Source of the DNA: Panax quinquefolius
Lineage: Eukaryota; Streptophyta; Magnoliopsida; Apiales; Araliaceae
Assembly: GCA_020205615.1 (NCBI GenBank)
Contig: CM035171.1
Span: 122,578,893-122,642,892, forward strand
DNA length: 64,000 nt
Direction: 5' to 3'
Part shown: piece by piece, positions 10,693 to 22,868 of the stretch
Layout: each line of letters begins with the position of its first letter
Numbering within the stretch: the stretch's first letter is position 1
The notes under the pieces: generated by a model
Told to the model about the DNA's origin: nothing
The model's database searches: none
The model's input: only the letters and a program-made list of their open reading frames with translations
Made by a program: the position numbers and the translations under genes

Positions 10693-11933
10693 GGAAAATG
10701 TTAGCCGCAAAAGCGGACTTGACACGCTACTGATGGCTTTACACCGCTACTATTGCCACCACCATATTTGAAATAAAATTCAGCACATTTCTTCACCAAC
10801 CACAAGTGGGGCCCACTCAATTCTAGAATTTTCCACCAAAATCAATTATAACCCTAATTTAGAATCCGACACCTCTTAAAATTCACAACAAATCATTCGT
10901 GCATTTTTAACGGTTCAAAATTTGTGGACATATACTCAACTTATGTATGTATAACATATCCAAAAATTACAACGATCCAACGGTCGGATTAAAAATTATA
11001 ACCCATGCAATATATCTCAAAAACCCCGATTTGATTTTAATACCTCAATCCAAATAAAATACAAATAAAACATCTCAAACATTAATTCCTTCATTAATAA
11101 CCACATAAATAAATCCATCATTTATATTCATATAAAATAAATATTTCCTTATCATATGAATCAATAATTAATTATTCACAAATAATATTACAGAATCACA
11201 ATTATAACAACCAGTAGTTCCTGGAAAGAGGGGCTTTCAGATAAGGATTTCTCCTCTTCTTGGCGCGCAATTAGGTGACCAAACCTCTCCTTAGGCGAGA
11301 ACTTTCTAGACATTGCCAATAATGTTATCTAATAATATTATTCAAATAATATGAATTATTGATCCGATAATGGGAAAATTGCATGCGATGACAATTATTG
11401 AACAACAATAATATAAAATACCAACGCAATGACAATTATTGAATCAATAAAATAAACTATTGAGCGGTAATTTTGTGAAAATTATTGAGTAGTGCCTTGC
11501 ACGTAAGGATCAATAATTCAACAATGCATGCAATACTGGTATCTTCTCTTTGCAACGATACAGCGTATTCTTGTATTTTAACCACCGGGTATTCAACGGT
11601 CTTAACGGTAAATAACTACAGTCTTAATTTGGTAACAACTACGCCGTTATTTATAACCACCCAAACTTTTTCGTTTTCCTCATCCAATCGCTTTCCGTTA
11701 TGGGGCCCACACATGGCATTGGCTTGCGGTAAATACGAATATTCACAAGCGATCACGAATATTCCACGACCAAATGAATATTCCCGACAAAATGAATATT
11801 TTATAACCACTTACTTATTTTGAAATATTTGCGTATTTAACCCTTAACTATCCACATTAATCAAATCAACCCTTACTATTTCAAAATAATAAATAAAGGA
11901 AATTTCTTTTTTTAAAAAATTTGAGGTCTTACA

Positions 11934-11945
11934 ACCTCCCTCCTT
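11934..11945 (-). promoter_or_regulatory. Polypurine tract (copy 2)
   Basis: Minus-strand AAGGAGGGAGGT abuts the LTR start TGTAAGACC. Just upstream the frame ends NFEDEIS followed by TAA, so the stop overlaps the tract. This is the usual plus-strand DNA primer position of LTR elements. Confidence 0.75.
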
Positions 11946-12480
11946 ATGAAATTTCGTCCTCGAAATTGGACGTCACGATACACAGTGTTTTGAAAAGGTA
12001 AAGATACCTCGCTTTCATTTCGTTTCAATTCCCCAGGTCATTTCCTCTATAGCATGATTCCTCCACAAAACTTTAACTTGTGGTATGATCTTTCTTGGCG
12101 TAGAACATGCTCCTTCCTATCCAAAATCTTGGTGGTACCTCCTCATACGTTAAGTCTTCTTACTATCTCGTGGGGTTCTAACTTCAATAGCGTGTTTGAA
12201 TTCGTCCACATATTTACGTAACATCGATCGTGAAAAGCGTTATGAACACGCGTCATACTTGGTGGTAAAAGAGTCTATAGGCCACGGTTCCTATTCGATC
12301 GAGAATTTCAAATGGATTAATAAATCGAAGGTTTGAGCTTTCCTCACCTCACCGATTCTCGCTTTTAAAATAACAACTTCTTGCACCTCCTTCTTCAAAT
12401 TCATCGACTCGGTGTGTAGCTTGAGCGACTTTAACTTTAACGATTTATCGATTAAAGTCGATTATACTCGTATATCATCA
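11940..12480 (-). pseudogene. Integrase C-terminal remnant (copy 2)
   Basis: Across shifted frames the minus strand shows the GPY/F-type block (PFEIL-RIG then a YRL-like stretch, about 12320-12270), then KYVDEFKHAIEV-like sequence, WRNHAIEEMTWE near the chromodomain position, and a final NFEDEIS stop. This is the normal C-terminus of plant Ty3/gypsy chromovirus-type polyproteins. The catalytic core that should precede it is absent. Confidence 0.65.
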
Positions 12481-12569
12481 CGTGGGTACCTAGAGTTTTC
12501 ATCTCCATCTCTATTATTTGTAAATTATACTGAAATTAGTCTTTGACAATATCGTTCGTACTTGAATAC

Positions 12570-13160
12570 GATCTTCTACTCAACACGTCGGCTACCACGT
12601 TCGCTTTTCGAGGATGGCATGGTCGAACATGTCTTTGAAATGAGTCTCCTCTTGAGTTCTTGAAGCTCTTCCCACATTCCTTGCTCCATTCGAATTTTGT
12701 ATCTCTACGAGTCATTGCGATAATGGAATAGCGATTCGAGAATATCCTTCAACGAATCTCGATAATAACCAACTAAGCTGAAAGCTACGTATTTCGATTC
12801 TTGACTTAGGTTGCTCTCAATTTGTGACTCATATCCCAATCTTGGATAGACGTCACATTGACACCTATCGATTTCTTATCGCACGAATATGGCGTCCCTA
12901 CAGAGTGCGGCGGTGTGAATTCCTGAAAGGAAGTCACAAGATAAAGGCTCGGTACCAAATTCTATAGTTGAATTTTTAACTCACGAAGTTCAATAGGAGC
13001 CATTCGATATGAGATTTTAGAAATGAGTTTTGTCTAGGGTTCAAAGTCGATACAAAATTTAATATCGAAGCTTTGGGAGTAAGCGAGAAATTCTTTGAAA
13101 TACGTCGGGAAAAATCAATAACAACAGAATATTATTCAAATCGGCGTGTCTTTATTCAAA
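12570..13160 (-). pseudogene. Fused RT/RNase H remnants (copy 2)
   Basis: The N-terminal RT part (YRMAPIELREL context, about 13020-12970) is joined through about 130 bp of foreign sequence (12830-12960) to the RT thumb (CTTCAACGAATC.. near 12750) and the last RNase H residues at about 12600-12570. The catalytic FIDD block present in copy 1 is missing. Copy 3 shows the same fusion. Confidence 0.6.
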
Positions 13161-13689
13161 TCCATAACATGGACTAAGAAAACTTGACATCCGTAATAAG
13201 CGAATGACTTCATGGCTTGATATGAAAATGTTTGACTACAATGGTTTGATTGCTTGAATTGAATAATGAGTTGCTTAGGAATATGAAAACTAACAACCTT
13301 ACAAAAGCAATCAATTTGGCATGATGAGTAGTTAACCTTAAAATCACATCAAAAGCAAATATCTCTATAGAAATAAGGTTAACGAGGTAATGTGATAGTG
13401 CTGACTTGAATCAAGCAAGATTTTTTAAACAACGGATGTAATGAAAGTTTCTCTAATGGAGTCTCCACAAATAGGTCAAAGTCTAATTTCTCCGTAGTCG
13501 AGTTCAAGCGTTGGTATAAGCAAAAGAGATAAAGAATGGGTAGAAGGCAGGTATCTAGTAAGGTATAAACTTGAGAATTTATAATTAACTAACGTGCTAA
13601 CCGTTCGGGTTCCTCGTATTTTGACCGGTCACGACAAACGCTCTTCGAGAATCGTTGACTTTGACTTTTACGGGACATCCTTTTGAGTC

Positions 13690-14800
13690 ACCATTCATTG
13701 AATTTGGTTTCGATATCGTCTGATCTCGGCGATATGTTCTTCTTTTCCACAATTATAGCATACCTTAAAGCTGTTGTGGGCGGTTTGGGGTGATATGTCC
13801 CTCTTTCCGCATTTGTAACATCGTGACCAGATGGTCTTTCTCCTCCTTGGAACCCGTTGCCTTCTTGGCTTAACGTCTTCACATAGTCGTTGTTGAATCT
13901 CCTCTTTTAAAATCTCCTCCCAACTCGCTTCTTCTATTTTCATGGTACGATTACCACGGAGTAGTTACCGCCTTTTGTCCGTATTCTTCTTTCTCCATTT
14001 GGTTATCGTTATTACGATGGATCGCTATCTTGGTATGATCTTGGTTATGGTCCCTCGGTTGAGCGTACTCGTTATCTCGCTTCTAACAAGCTGAGCCACA
14101 TTGACAACATCTGAATAGAGAAAATTTATGAGAAATGAGATCTTGGCGTATCTTAGGGTTTCAAACCTCTCGAAACATCCGCGTCATCGTTCTTCATTCT
14201 CCACCAAATGAGGTGCGAACACTGGATAACTCATGAACTTCGCCTCGTATTGGGACAAATCGTGTTATTTTGCTCGGTCTAATAAACTCCACTTCCTTCA
14301 TATATAGCCGAATACTTTCGGGGAAGTACTTGTCATTGAGCATTTTGAAAACGTCTCCGGCTGACATCTTTGAGTGCAATTTGGATGGAGTGCTTGCTGA
14401 TTCCCACCGATGTCTGCCTCGCCATACGGAACATAAAGGTGGCGAATGGAACTTTCTGTTCTCCGTGCATCCCAAGACATCGAATATCTTGGTAATTTGT
14501 TTAACCCACGTCTCGCCTTTAATCGGATCGCTTTCCCCGAAGTGCGGTGGTCCCGACTCTTTGAATTGCTTGCATTTGTGACCACCCGTGAATTGCTATC
14601 ATTTCCTCTGTATTTTGAACACGAGTCTCCCTAAATGCGATTTTGCATGAAGCGCAAAAAGCTTCTAAACATCCCTCGTTCATCATCGCTTTCGGTGGTG
14701 TTGTTCACAGGAGAAACATTGCCCGACTGTTGCACGTTTCTCCTCGTTATTAAATCTGAGCATCTCCACGGTCTCATTTACTCCACTATTAATATTCTCG
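13690..14800 (-). pseudogene. Gag remnant with zinc knuckles (copy 2)
   Basis: The minus frame 13943-13695 carries CYKCGKRDISPQTAHNSFK followed by CYNCGKEEHIAEIRR, two CCHC-type knuckles; the second has lost its last Cys. Around 14500-14290 the gag core reads SMSWDARRTE and, in a neighbouring frame, DKYFPES. Frames are interrupted by small indels. Confidence 0.65.
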
Positions 14801-14980
14801 ATTCGACATTCTCAAATCTTGTCATAAAACAAGGGTTAATTAAGGAAATCAATATATCACATAATATCCCTATATCTTGACCAACTAACAAATAAGCTTA
14901 GGTAGGACACCTTTAGCGAAGGATTTACTTCGTCTCTCCCTCTAGTTTTATTCCCCGATCTCGCGGAGATCATATCCCTA

Positions 14981-15149
14981 AGCTCGATACCAACCATGAC
15001 CTCATGGTGCTTCAACCACAAGACCTCACAATGGTACTATATCGGTTTCAAGAAAGCAGGCGTCCCCTACTTGAGAATGCTTCGGTGCATCCCCATCAAC
15101 AGGAAGTCACCCGAGAGGCTGGGGCTCTTTACTTATAGCTCGATACTGT
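14981..15149 (-). repeat. Duplicated primer site with 150-bp insert (copy 2)
   Basis: AGCTCGATACCA occurs at 14981-14992 and again, as AGCTCGATACTG, at 15138-15149 against the LTR edge. The 145 bp between do not occur in copy 1 but recur, diverged, in copy 3 (21105-21228), sharing GGTGCATCCCCATCAACA and GGGGCTCTTTACTTATAGCTCGATAC. Confidence 0.65.
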
Positions 15150-15694
15150 TGTGGCGCCCCCAAAATAGGTCCATTCCATCCAACCCATTCACGAGTCGCC
15201 AAATACATAGTGCGAAACAACTACAACTTTATTATCACAACAATAAAGCGTGAGTTTAAATACAAATATTATCTTCAGACAATATTTATACTCAAATAAA
15301 TCCTCATCACATTTATTGATACATTATTTTACAATAATGGTGAGGACTACTAAACAACTCTCTCTAGAACCTTCATTCCATACCCCGAAGCTAGTACTTC
15401 ATTTGCATACATTCTCGCCTCACGAGAAGAAAAATGGAACAACAAAGGAAAGGGTGAGCTCAACTAGCCCGGTAAAGAATGTTATGACTAAGATAATATA
15501 CAACAAATTATCGTTAGTCTCCAGCGAGGAAAAAATCGATAGAATACAATAGGCTGACAAGTTTGGATCAATATTTCGCGGTGAAATAATAATTCATAGA
15601 AGAGTTACGTAGAGAATGAAATCTACTATAATCTATGAATTTAACGGTCCATCATCAATATTTTATCCTGTAACATCAATCGATATTCATCTCA

Positions 15695-16085
15695 AATCAA
15701 ATATTCATCTCTTTTCTACTGAGGCCAAAGATATTCATCAATCGGTCGTATTTCATCTCAACACTGTTCATCTTTGCACTAAAGGCCAAAGATATTCATC
15801 GATCGGTCGTATTCATTTAAACACTGTTCATCTTTGCACTAAAGGCCAAAGATATTCATCGATCGGTCGTATTCATTTAAACACTGTTCATCTTTGCACT
15901 CTGGGCCAAAAGATATTCATCGATCGGTCGTATTCATTTAAACACTGTTCATCTTTGCACTACTGGCCAAAGATATTCATCGATCGATCGGTCGTATTCA
16001 TTTAAACACTTTCATCTTTGCACTACTGGGCCAAAGATATTCTTGAAATCATTCATCTTTGCACTTCTGGGCCAAAGATATTCAA
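15695..16085. repeat. 60-bp tandem repeat inside LTR 3
   Basis: About six units; two adjacent units are perfect copies, which points to recent slippage or unequal exchange. Confidence 0.9.
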
Positions 16086-16789
16086 TAATATCATCATTTA
16101 AGGCGAGGATGATGAAAAATATTTTTAAAAAAGCGAATCCGATTGAAACAAAATAGTGAGGATTAAGGATTAAGGATTAGTACTTTGTTTTATCCATGTC
16201 CAACAATACCTCAAAAATAATCATAGTGGTGTAAAATTGAGAATGATCAAAACATGGATACAATCAAAGCTAGTATCCGAATAGATATTTTAGACGAAAA
16301 GAAAAATTTTATTTTTTAATTGAATAGTCAAGTATCGTGAATAGTCTTAGTATCGTGAATAGTCTTAGTATCGTGAATAGTAACTCAGACACCAAAAGAT
16401 AGAAATTCCACAAAAAAACATCTTCACGCTTCATGAATAGTACTCGTGAATAGTAACTCGTGAATATAAGTAACTCATGAATAGTAACTCGTGAATAGTA
16501 ACTCATGAATAGTAACCCAGAGCATGAAAAAGTTTCAAATTTGATAAAAAGTTCCAACCGATATTTGACATAATGATATTGAAGAAATAATATCATTTGA
16601 GAAAAAATAATATCCCTTACCTCAAAGAATCGATTACTTGGAAGGGAAGGTCGGAAGTGATCTTTGAATGAAACTTATCTTTGAGCAACAACTCTCAAAG
16701 TATCTAAATACTCACAAAATCGCTCGATAATATAGAGAGAAAGAGAAAACTTTGTTTACGGTGTGATTTTCAATTCTAACTTAGCCCTC

Positions 16790-16797
16790 TATTTATA
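16790..16797 (-). promoter_or_regulatory. LTR 3 TATA box
   Basis: Minus-strand TATAAATA inside CCTATAAATAGAGGG, at the same place as in LTRs 2 and 4. Confidence 0.6.
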
Positions 16798-18054
16798 GGA
16801 AAATGTTAGCCGTAGAAAGCGAGACTTGACACTTTACACGATGGCTTTACTGCTACTATTGCCACCCACCACATTTGAAATAAAATTCAGCACATTTCTT
16901 CACCAACCACAAGTGGGGGCCACTCAATTCTAGAATTTTCCACCAAAATCAATTATAAACCTAATTTCGAATCAGACACCTCTTAAAATTCACAACAAAT
17001 CATTCGTGCATTTTTAACGGTTCAAAATTTGTGGACATATACTCAACTTATGTATGTATAACATATCCAAAAATTACAACGATCAGCGGTCGGATTAAAA
17101 ATTATAACCCCATAATATATCTCAAAACCCACGATTTGATTTTAATACCTCAATCAGATAAAATACAAATAAAACACCTCAACATTAATTCCTTCATTAA
17201 TAACCACATAAATAAATCCATCATTTATATTCATATAAAATAAATATTTCCTTATCATATGAATCAATAATTAATTATTCACAAATAATATTCTGAGAAT
17301 CACAATTATAATGACGGTAGTTTCGAGGAAGAGGGGCTTTCGATAAGGATCTCTCCTTCTTGGCGTATGATTAGGTGACCAAACCTCTCCTTAGAGCAGA
17401 ACTTTCTAGACATTGCCAATAATGTTATCTAATAATATTATTCAAATAATATGAATTATTGATCGATAATGGGAAATCTTTGTGCGGTGACAATTATTGA
17501 ACAATGATAATAATATAAAATATCAACTGTGACAATTATTGAATCAATAAAATAAAATATTGAGCGGTAACTACTTGTGAAAATTATTGAGTAGTGCCTT
17601 CTTACGTAAGGATCAATAATTCAACAACAATCTTGCATATGCAATCTGGTGTGTCTTCTTTGTGCGACCACAGCGTATTCTTGTATTTTAACGGGTATTC
17701 AAGCGATCTTATTCAGTAATAACTACGGTCTTACTTGGTAACAACTACTGGTAGTTATTTATAACCACCCAAACTTTATCGTTTTCCTCATCCAATCGCT
17801 TTAGTTATGGGGCCCCACACATATGGTGGCGAATAGTAAATGCGAATATTCCACAAGCGATCTACGAATATTCCACGACCAAACGAATATTCCCAAAGCA
17901 AAATGAATATTTTATAACCACTTACTTATTTTGAAATATTTGCGTATTTAACCCTTAACTATCCACATTAATCAAATCAACCCTTACTATTTCAAAATAA
18001 TAAATAAAGGAAATTCCTTTTTATTTAAAAAATTTTGGGGTCTTCTGACCTCCC

Positions 18055-18640
18055 TCCTTATGAAATTTCGTCCTCGAAATTGGCGTACGTATACAGTGTT
18101 TGAAAAGGTAAAGATACCTCGCTTTCATTTTCGTTTCCAATTCCCAGGTCATTTCCTCTATAGCATGATTCCTCCACAAAACTTTAACTTGTGGTATAAC
18201 CTTTCTTGGCGTAGAACATGCTCCTTCCTATCCAAAATCTTGTGGTACCTCCTCATACGTTAAGTCTTGGCTATCTAAATGGGTTCTAACTTCGATAGCG
18301 TGTTTGAATTCGTCCACATATTTACGTAACATCGATCGTGAAAAGCGTTATGAACACAGCGTCATACTTGGTGGTAAAAGCGAGTCTATAGGCCGCGGTT
18401 CTATTCGATCGAGAATTTCAAATGGATTAATAAATCGAAGGTTTGAGCTTTCCTCACCTCACCGATTCTCGCTTTTAAAATAACAACTTCTTGCACCTCC
18501 TTCTTCAAATTCGCCATTTCTCTCGGTGTGGCTTGAGCGACTTTAACTTTATCGATTAAAAGTCGATTATCGTATATCATCACGTACTCGTATATCATCA
18601 CGTGGGTACCTAGAGTTTTCATCTCCATCTCTATTATTTG
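18055..18640 (-). pseudogene. Integrase C-terminal remnant (copy 3)
   Basis: Minus-strand reading gives NPFEILDRIG near 18430-18400, a YRL.LPPSM-like stretch, LRKYVDEFKHAIEV at about 18340-18290, DLTYEEVP near 18250, WRNHAIEEMTWELE near 18170-18130, and NFEDEIS with a stop at the polypurine tract. These are the GPY/F-to-C-terminal blocks of plant Ty3/gypsy integrases, spread over more than one frame. Confidence 0.65.
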
Positions 18641-18719
18641 TAAATTATCTGAAATTAGTCTTTGTGATATCGTTTTCGTACTTGTATCGATCTTCTACTC
18701 AACACGTCGGCTACCACGT

Positions 18720-19260
18720 TCGCTTTTCCGGGATGGCATGGTGAGAACATATCTTTGAAATGAGTCTCCTCTTGAGTTCTTGAAGCTCTTCCCACATTCC
18801 TTGCTCCATTCGAATTTTGTATCTCTACGAGTCGAATTTGCGTTAATGGAATAGCGATTCGAGAATATCCTTCAACGAATCTCCGATAATAACCAACTAA
18901 GCCTGAAAGCTACGTATTTCGATTCTTGACTTAGGTTGCTCTCATTGTGACTCATATCCCAATCTTGGATATACGTCACATGACACCTATCGATTTCTTA
19001 TCGCACGAATATGGCGTCCCCTACGGAGAGTGCGGCGGTGAATTCCTGAAAAGTCACAAGATAAAGGCTCGGTACCAAATTCTATAGTTGAATTTTAACT
19101 CACGAAGTTCAATAGGAGCCATTCGATATGAGATTTTAGAAATGAGTTTTGTCACCGGGTTCAAAGTCGATACAAAATTTAATATCGGGCTTTGGGAGTA
19201 AGCGAGAAATTCTTGAAATACGTCGGGAAAAATCAATAACAACGAGAATATTATTCAAAT
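18720..19260 (-). pseudogene. Fused RT remnants (copy 3)
   Basis: The frame 19242-19054 reads FPDVFQEFLAYSQS, then a damaged region, then ISKISYRMAPIELRELKF, the RT entry. The sequence then leaves RT for about 130 bp and resumes with the thumb near 18900-18850. The catalytic block is absent, as in copy 2. Confidence 0.6.
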
Positions 19261-19804
19261 CGGCGTGTCTTTATTCAAATCCATAACATGGACTAAGAAA
19301 ACTTGACATCGTAATAAGCGAATGACTTCATGGCTTGATATGAAAATGTTTGACTCTGATGGTTTGATTGCTTGAATTGAATAACGAGGTTGCTTAGGAA
19401 TATGAAAACTAATGACCTTACAAAAGCAATCAATTTGGCATGATGAGTAGTTAACCTTAAAATCACATCAAAAGCAAATATCTCTATAGAAATAAGGTTA
19501 ACGGTAATGTGATAGTGCTGACTTGAATCAAGCAAGATTTTTAAACAACGGATGTAATGAAAGTTTCTCTAATGGAGTCTCCATAAATAGGTCAATCTAA
19601 TTTCTCCGTAGTCAAGTTCAAGCGTTGGCGTAAGCAAAGAGATAAAAGAATGGGTAGAACCGGTATCTAGTAAGGTATAAACTTCGCAAGAATTTATAAT
19701 TAACTAACCCGTGCTAACCGTTCGGGTTCCTCGTATTTTTTTGACCGGTCACGACAAAGCGCTCTTCCGAGAATCGTTGACTTTGACTTTTACGGGACAT
19801 CCTT

Positions 19805-20900
19805 TTGAGTCACCATTCCATTTGAATTGGGTTTCGATATCGTCTGATCTCGGCGATATGTTCTTCTTTTCCACAATTATAGCATACCTTAAAGCTGTTG
19901 TGGGCGGTTTGGGGGCGATATCCCTCTTTCCGCATTTGTAACATCGATAGATGGTCTTTCTCCTCCCTTGGAACCCGATTCTTCTTTGCGCTTAGCGTCT
20001 TCACATGGTCGTTGTTGAATCTCCTCTTTTTAAAATCTCCTCCCAATTTCGCTTCTTCTATTTTCATGGCCACGATTACCACCGAGTGTTCTGCGCCTTT
20101 GTCCGTATTCTTCTTTCTCCATTTGGTTATCGTTATTACGATGGCTGCTATCTTTGGTATGATCTTGGTTATGGTCCCTCGGTTGAGCGTACTCGTTATC
20201 TCGCTCTAATGGTTTGAGCCACATTGACAACATCTGAATAGAGAAAATTTATGAGAAATGAGATCTTGGCGTATCTGGGGTTTCAAACCTCTCGAAACAT
20301 CGCGTCATCGTTCCTCATTCTCCACCAAATGAGGTGCTGAACTGGATAACTCATGAACTTCGCCTCGTCTTTGGGACACCGTCATGTTATTACTGCTCGA
20401 TCTAATAAACTCCACTTCCTTCGTATGCCGAATACTTTGGGAAGTACTTGTCATTGAAGCTATTTCAAGCGTCTCCATGACATCTTTGAGAGTGCATTTG
20501 GATGGAGTGCGCTTCCTGATTCCACCGATGTCTGCCTCGCCACGGAACATAAAAGGTGGCGAATGGAACTTTTCTGTTCCTCCGTGCATCCCAAGACATC
20601 GAATATCTTGGTAATTTGTTTGACCCGTGTTTCCGCTTTGATCGGATCGGCTTTCCCAGAATTACGGTGGTCTGACTCTTTGAAGCTGCTTGCATTTGTG
20701 ACCACCGTGAATTGCTATCATTTCCTCTGTATTTTGAACACGAGTCTCCTAAATCGATTTTGCATGAGCTGCAAAAAGCTTCTAAACATCCCTCGTTCAT
20801 CATACGCTTTCGGTGGTGTTGTTCACGGGAGAAACATTGCCGACTGTTGCACGTTCTCCTCGTTATTAAATCAGGCATCTCCACGGTCTCATTTACTCCA
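19805..20900 (-). pseudogene. Gag remnant with zinc knuckle (copy 3)
   Basis: CYNCGKEEHIAEIRR is readable at about 19895-19840, with a second knuckle-like piece beside it. Upstream on the minus strand, MKEVEFI-like and APHLVENEER blocks appear near 20430-20310 and the SMSWDA/RFATF core near 20620-20540, in several frames. Confidence 0.65.
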
Positions 20901-21774
20901 CTATTAATATTCTCGATCGACATTCTCAAAATCTTGTCATAAAACAAGGGTTAATTAAGGAAATCAATATATCACATAATATCCCTATATCTTGACCAAC
21001 TAACAAATAAGCTTAGGTAGGACACACTAGCGAAGGATTTACTCGTCTCTCCCTCTAGTTTTATTCCCGATCTCGCCGGAGATCGTATCCTAAGCTACGA
21101 TACCAGCTTGTGACCCTCATGGTGCTTGACGACCCCAAAATAGGTCAGAAAATTCCCCTACGGAGAGTCCGGCGGTGCATCCCCATCAACAGAAGTCACC
21201 CGCGAGAGGCTCGGGGCTCTTTACTTATAGCTCGATACCAAGCCATGGCGTCCCCAAAATAGGTCCATTCCGAACCCATTACGAGTCGCCAAATACGTGA
21301 CTTTACAACTTTATTATCACAACAATAAAGCGTGAGTTTAAATACAAATATTATCTTAGACAATATTTATACTCAAATAAATCCTCATCACATTTATTGA
21401 TACATTATTTTACAATAATGGTGAGGACTACTAAACAACTCTCTCTAGAACCTTCATTCCATACCCCAGCTAGTACTCATTTACATTCTCGCCTCACGAG
21501 AAGAAAAATGGAACAATGAGGAAAAGGGTGAGCTCAACTAGCCCGGAAAAGAATGTTATGACTAAGATAATATACAACAAATTATCGTTAGTCTCCAGCG
21601 AGGAAAAATCGATAGAATCTGATAGGCTGACAAGTTTCGGATCAATATTCGCGGTGAAATAATAATTCATAGAAGAGTTACGTAGAGAATGAAATCTACT
21701 ATAATCTATGAATTTAACGGTCCATCATCAATATTTTATCCTGTAACATCAATCGATATTCATCTCAAATCAAA

Positions 21775-22160
21775 TATTCATCTTTTTGCTCTACTGGCCA
21801 AAGATATTCATCAATCGGTCGTATATTCATCTCAACACACTGTTCATCTTTGCACTAAAGGCCAAAGATATTCATCGATCGGTCGTATTCATTTAAACAC
21901 TGTTCATCTTGCACTAAAGGCCAAAGAAGATATTCATCGATCGGTCGTATTCATTTAAACACACTGTTCATCTTTTTACTCTGAGGCCAAAGATATTCAT
22001 CGATCGGTCGTATTCATTTTAAACACATTCATCTTTTACTCTGAGCCAAAGATATTCATCGATCGGTCGTGTTCATTTAAACATCATCTTTGCTTCTGAG
22101 GCCAAAGATATTCTTCAGAAATCATTCATCTTTTTACTACGGGCCAAAGATATTCAATAA
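21775..22160. repeat. 60-bp tandem repeat inside LTR 4
   Basis: About six units with more length variation than in LTR 3, sharing CCAAAGATATTCATCGATCG. Confidence 0.85.
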
Positions 22161-22860
22161 TATCATCATTTAAAAGGCGAGGATGATGAAAAATATTTTT
22201 AAAAAGCGAATCCGGTGAAACAAAATGACAAGGATTAAGGATTAGTACTTTGTTTTATCCATGTCCAACAATACCTCAAAAATAATCATAGTGGTGTAAA
22301 ATTCAAGAATGATCAAAACATGGATACAATCAAAAGCTAGTATCCGAATAGATATTTTAGACGAAAAGAAGAAAATTTTTATTTTTTAGATTGAATAGTC
22401 TTGAGTATCGTGAATATGTTGAGTATCGTGAATAGTCTTCAAATATCGTGAATAGTAACTCAGACACCAAAAGATAGAAATTCCACAAAAAACATCTTCA
22501 CGCTTCATGAATAGTACTCGTGAATAGTAACTCGTGAATAGTAACTCATGAATAGTAACTTCGTGAATAGTAACTCATGAATAAGTAACCCCAGAAGCAT
22601 GAAAAAGTTTCAAATTTGATAAAAATTCCAACGATATTTGACATAATGATATTGAAGAAATAATATCATTCTGAAAAAAAATAATATCCCTTACCTCAAA
22701 GAATCGGTACTTGAAGGAAAGGTCGGAAGTGATCTTTGAATGAAACTTATCTTTGAGCAACAACTCTCAAAGTATCTAAATACTCACAAAATCGCTCGAT
22801 AATATAGAGAGAAAAGAGAAAACTTTGTTTACGGTGTGATTTTCAATTCTAACAGCCCTC

Positions 22861-22868
22861 TATTTATA
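22861..22868 (-). promoter_or_regulatory. LTR 4 TATA box
   Basis: Minus-strand TATAAATAGAGGG, at the position equivalent to the other LTR promoters. Confidence 0.6.

Larger units (their letters stand above)
9053..11933 (-). mobile_element. LTR 2, 3' LTR of array copy 2
   Basis: TGTGACGTCCCCAAAATAGG...GAGGTCTTACA, 2881 bp. A polypurine tract lies directly outside its high-coordinate end (AGGAGGGAGGT on minus), preceded by a polyprotein stop, so on the minus strand this is the 3' LTR of interior 11934-15149. It contains the 60-bp repeat (9600-9990), the 15-bp repeat (10325-10410), the TATA box (10685-10692) and a GAATATTC-rich repeat near 11740-11805. Confidence 0.85.
11934..15149 (-). mobile_element. 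Array interior copy 2 (deleted gypsy element)
   Basis: In minus-strand order: primer-site-like sequences at 15138-15149 and 14981-14993, gag (14800-13690), protease remnant (about 13620-13430), RT N-terminal part (13160-12960), RT thumb (12800-12630), the end of RNase H (12600-12570), integrase C-terminus (12480-11940) and a polypurine tract (11945-11934). Compared with copy 1 it lacks the RT FIDD block and most of RNase H, and the integrase catalytic core is absent. It cannot have been autonomous in this form. Confidence 0.8.
15150..18047 (-). mobile_element. LTR 3, shared by array copies 2 and 3
   Basis: TGTGGCGCCCCCAAAATAGG to GGGGTCTTCTG (TTACA in the sister LTRs), 2898 bp. On its low side sits a primer site (5' LTR of copy 2) and on its high side a polypurine tract (3' LTR of copy 3), so a single LTR serves two interiors. 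It has the 60-bp repeat at 15695-16085, two units of which (15781-15840 and 15841-15900) are identical, and a TATA box at 16790-16797. Confidence 0.85.
18048..21244 (-). mobile_element. Array interior copy 3 (deleted gypsy element)
   Basis: It has the same layout and the same deletions as copy 2: polypurine tract at 18048, integrase C-terminus 18055-18640, fused RT remnants 18720-19260, protease remnant about 19540-19740, gag 19805-20900, primer-site-like sequences at 21093-21104 and 21229-21240. Differences from copy 2 are scattered substitutions and small indels, so both derive from one deleted parent. Confidence 0.8.
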
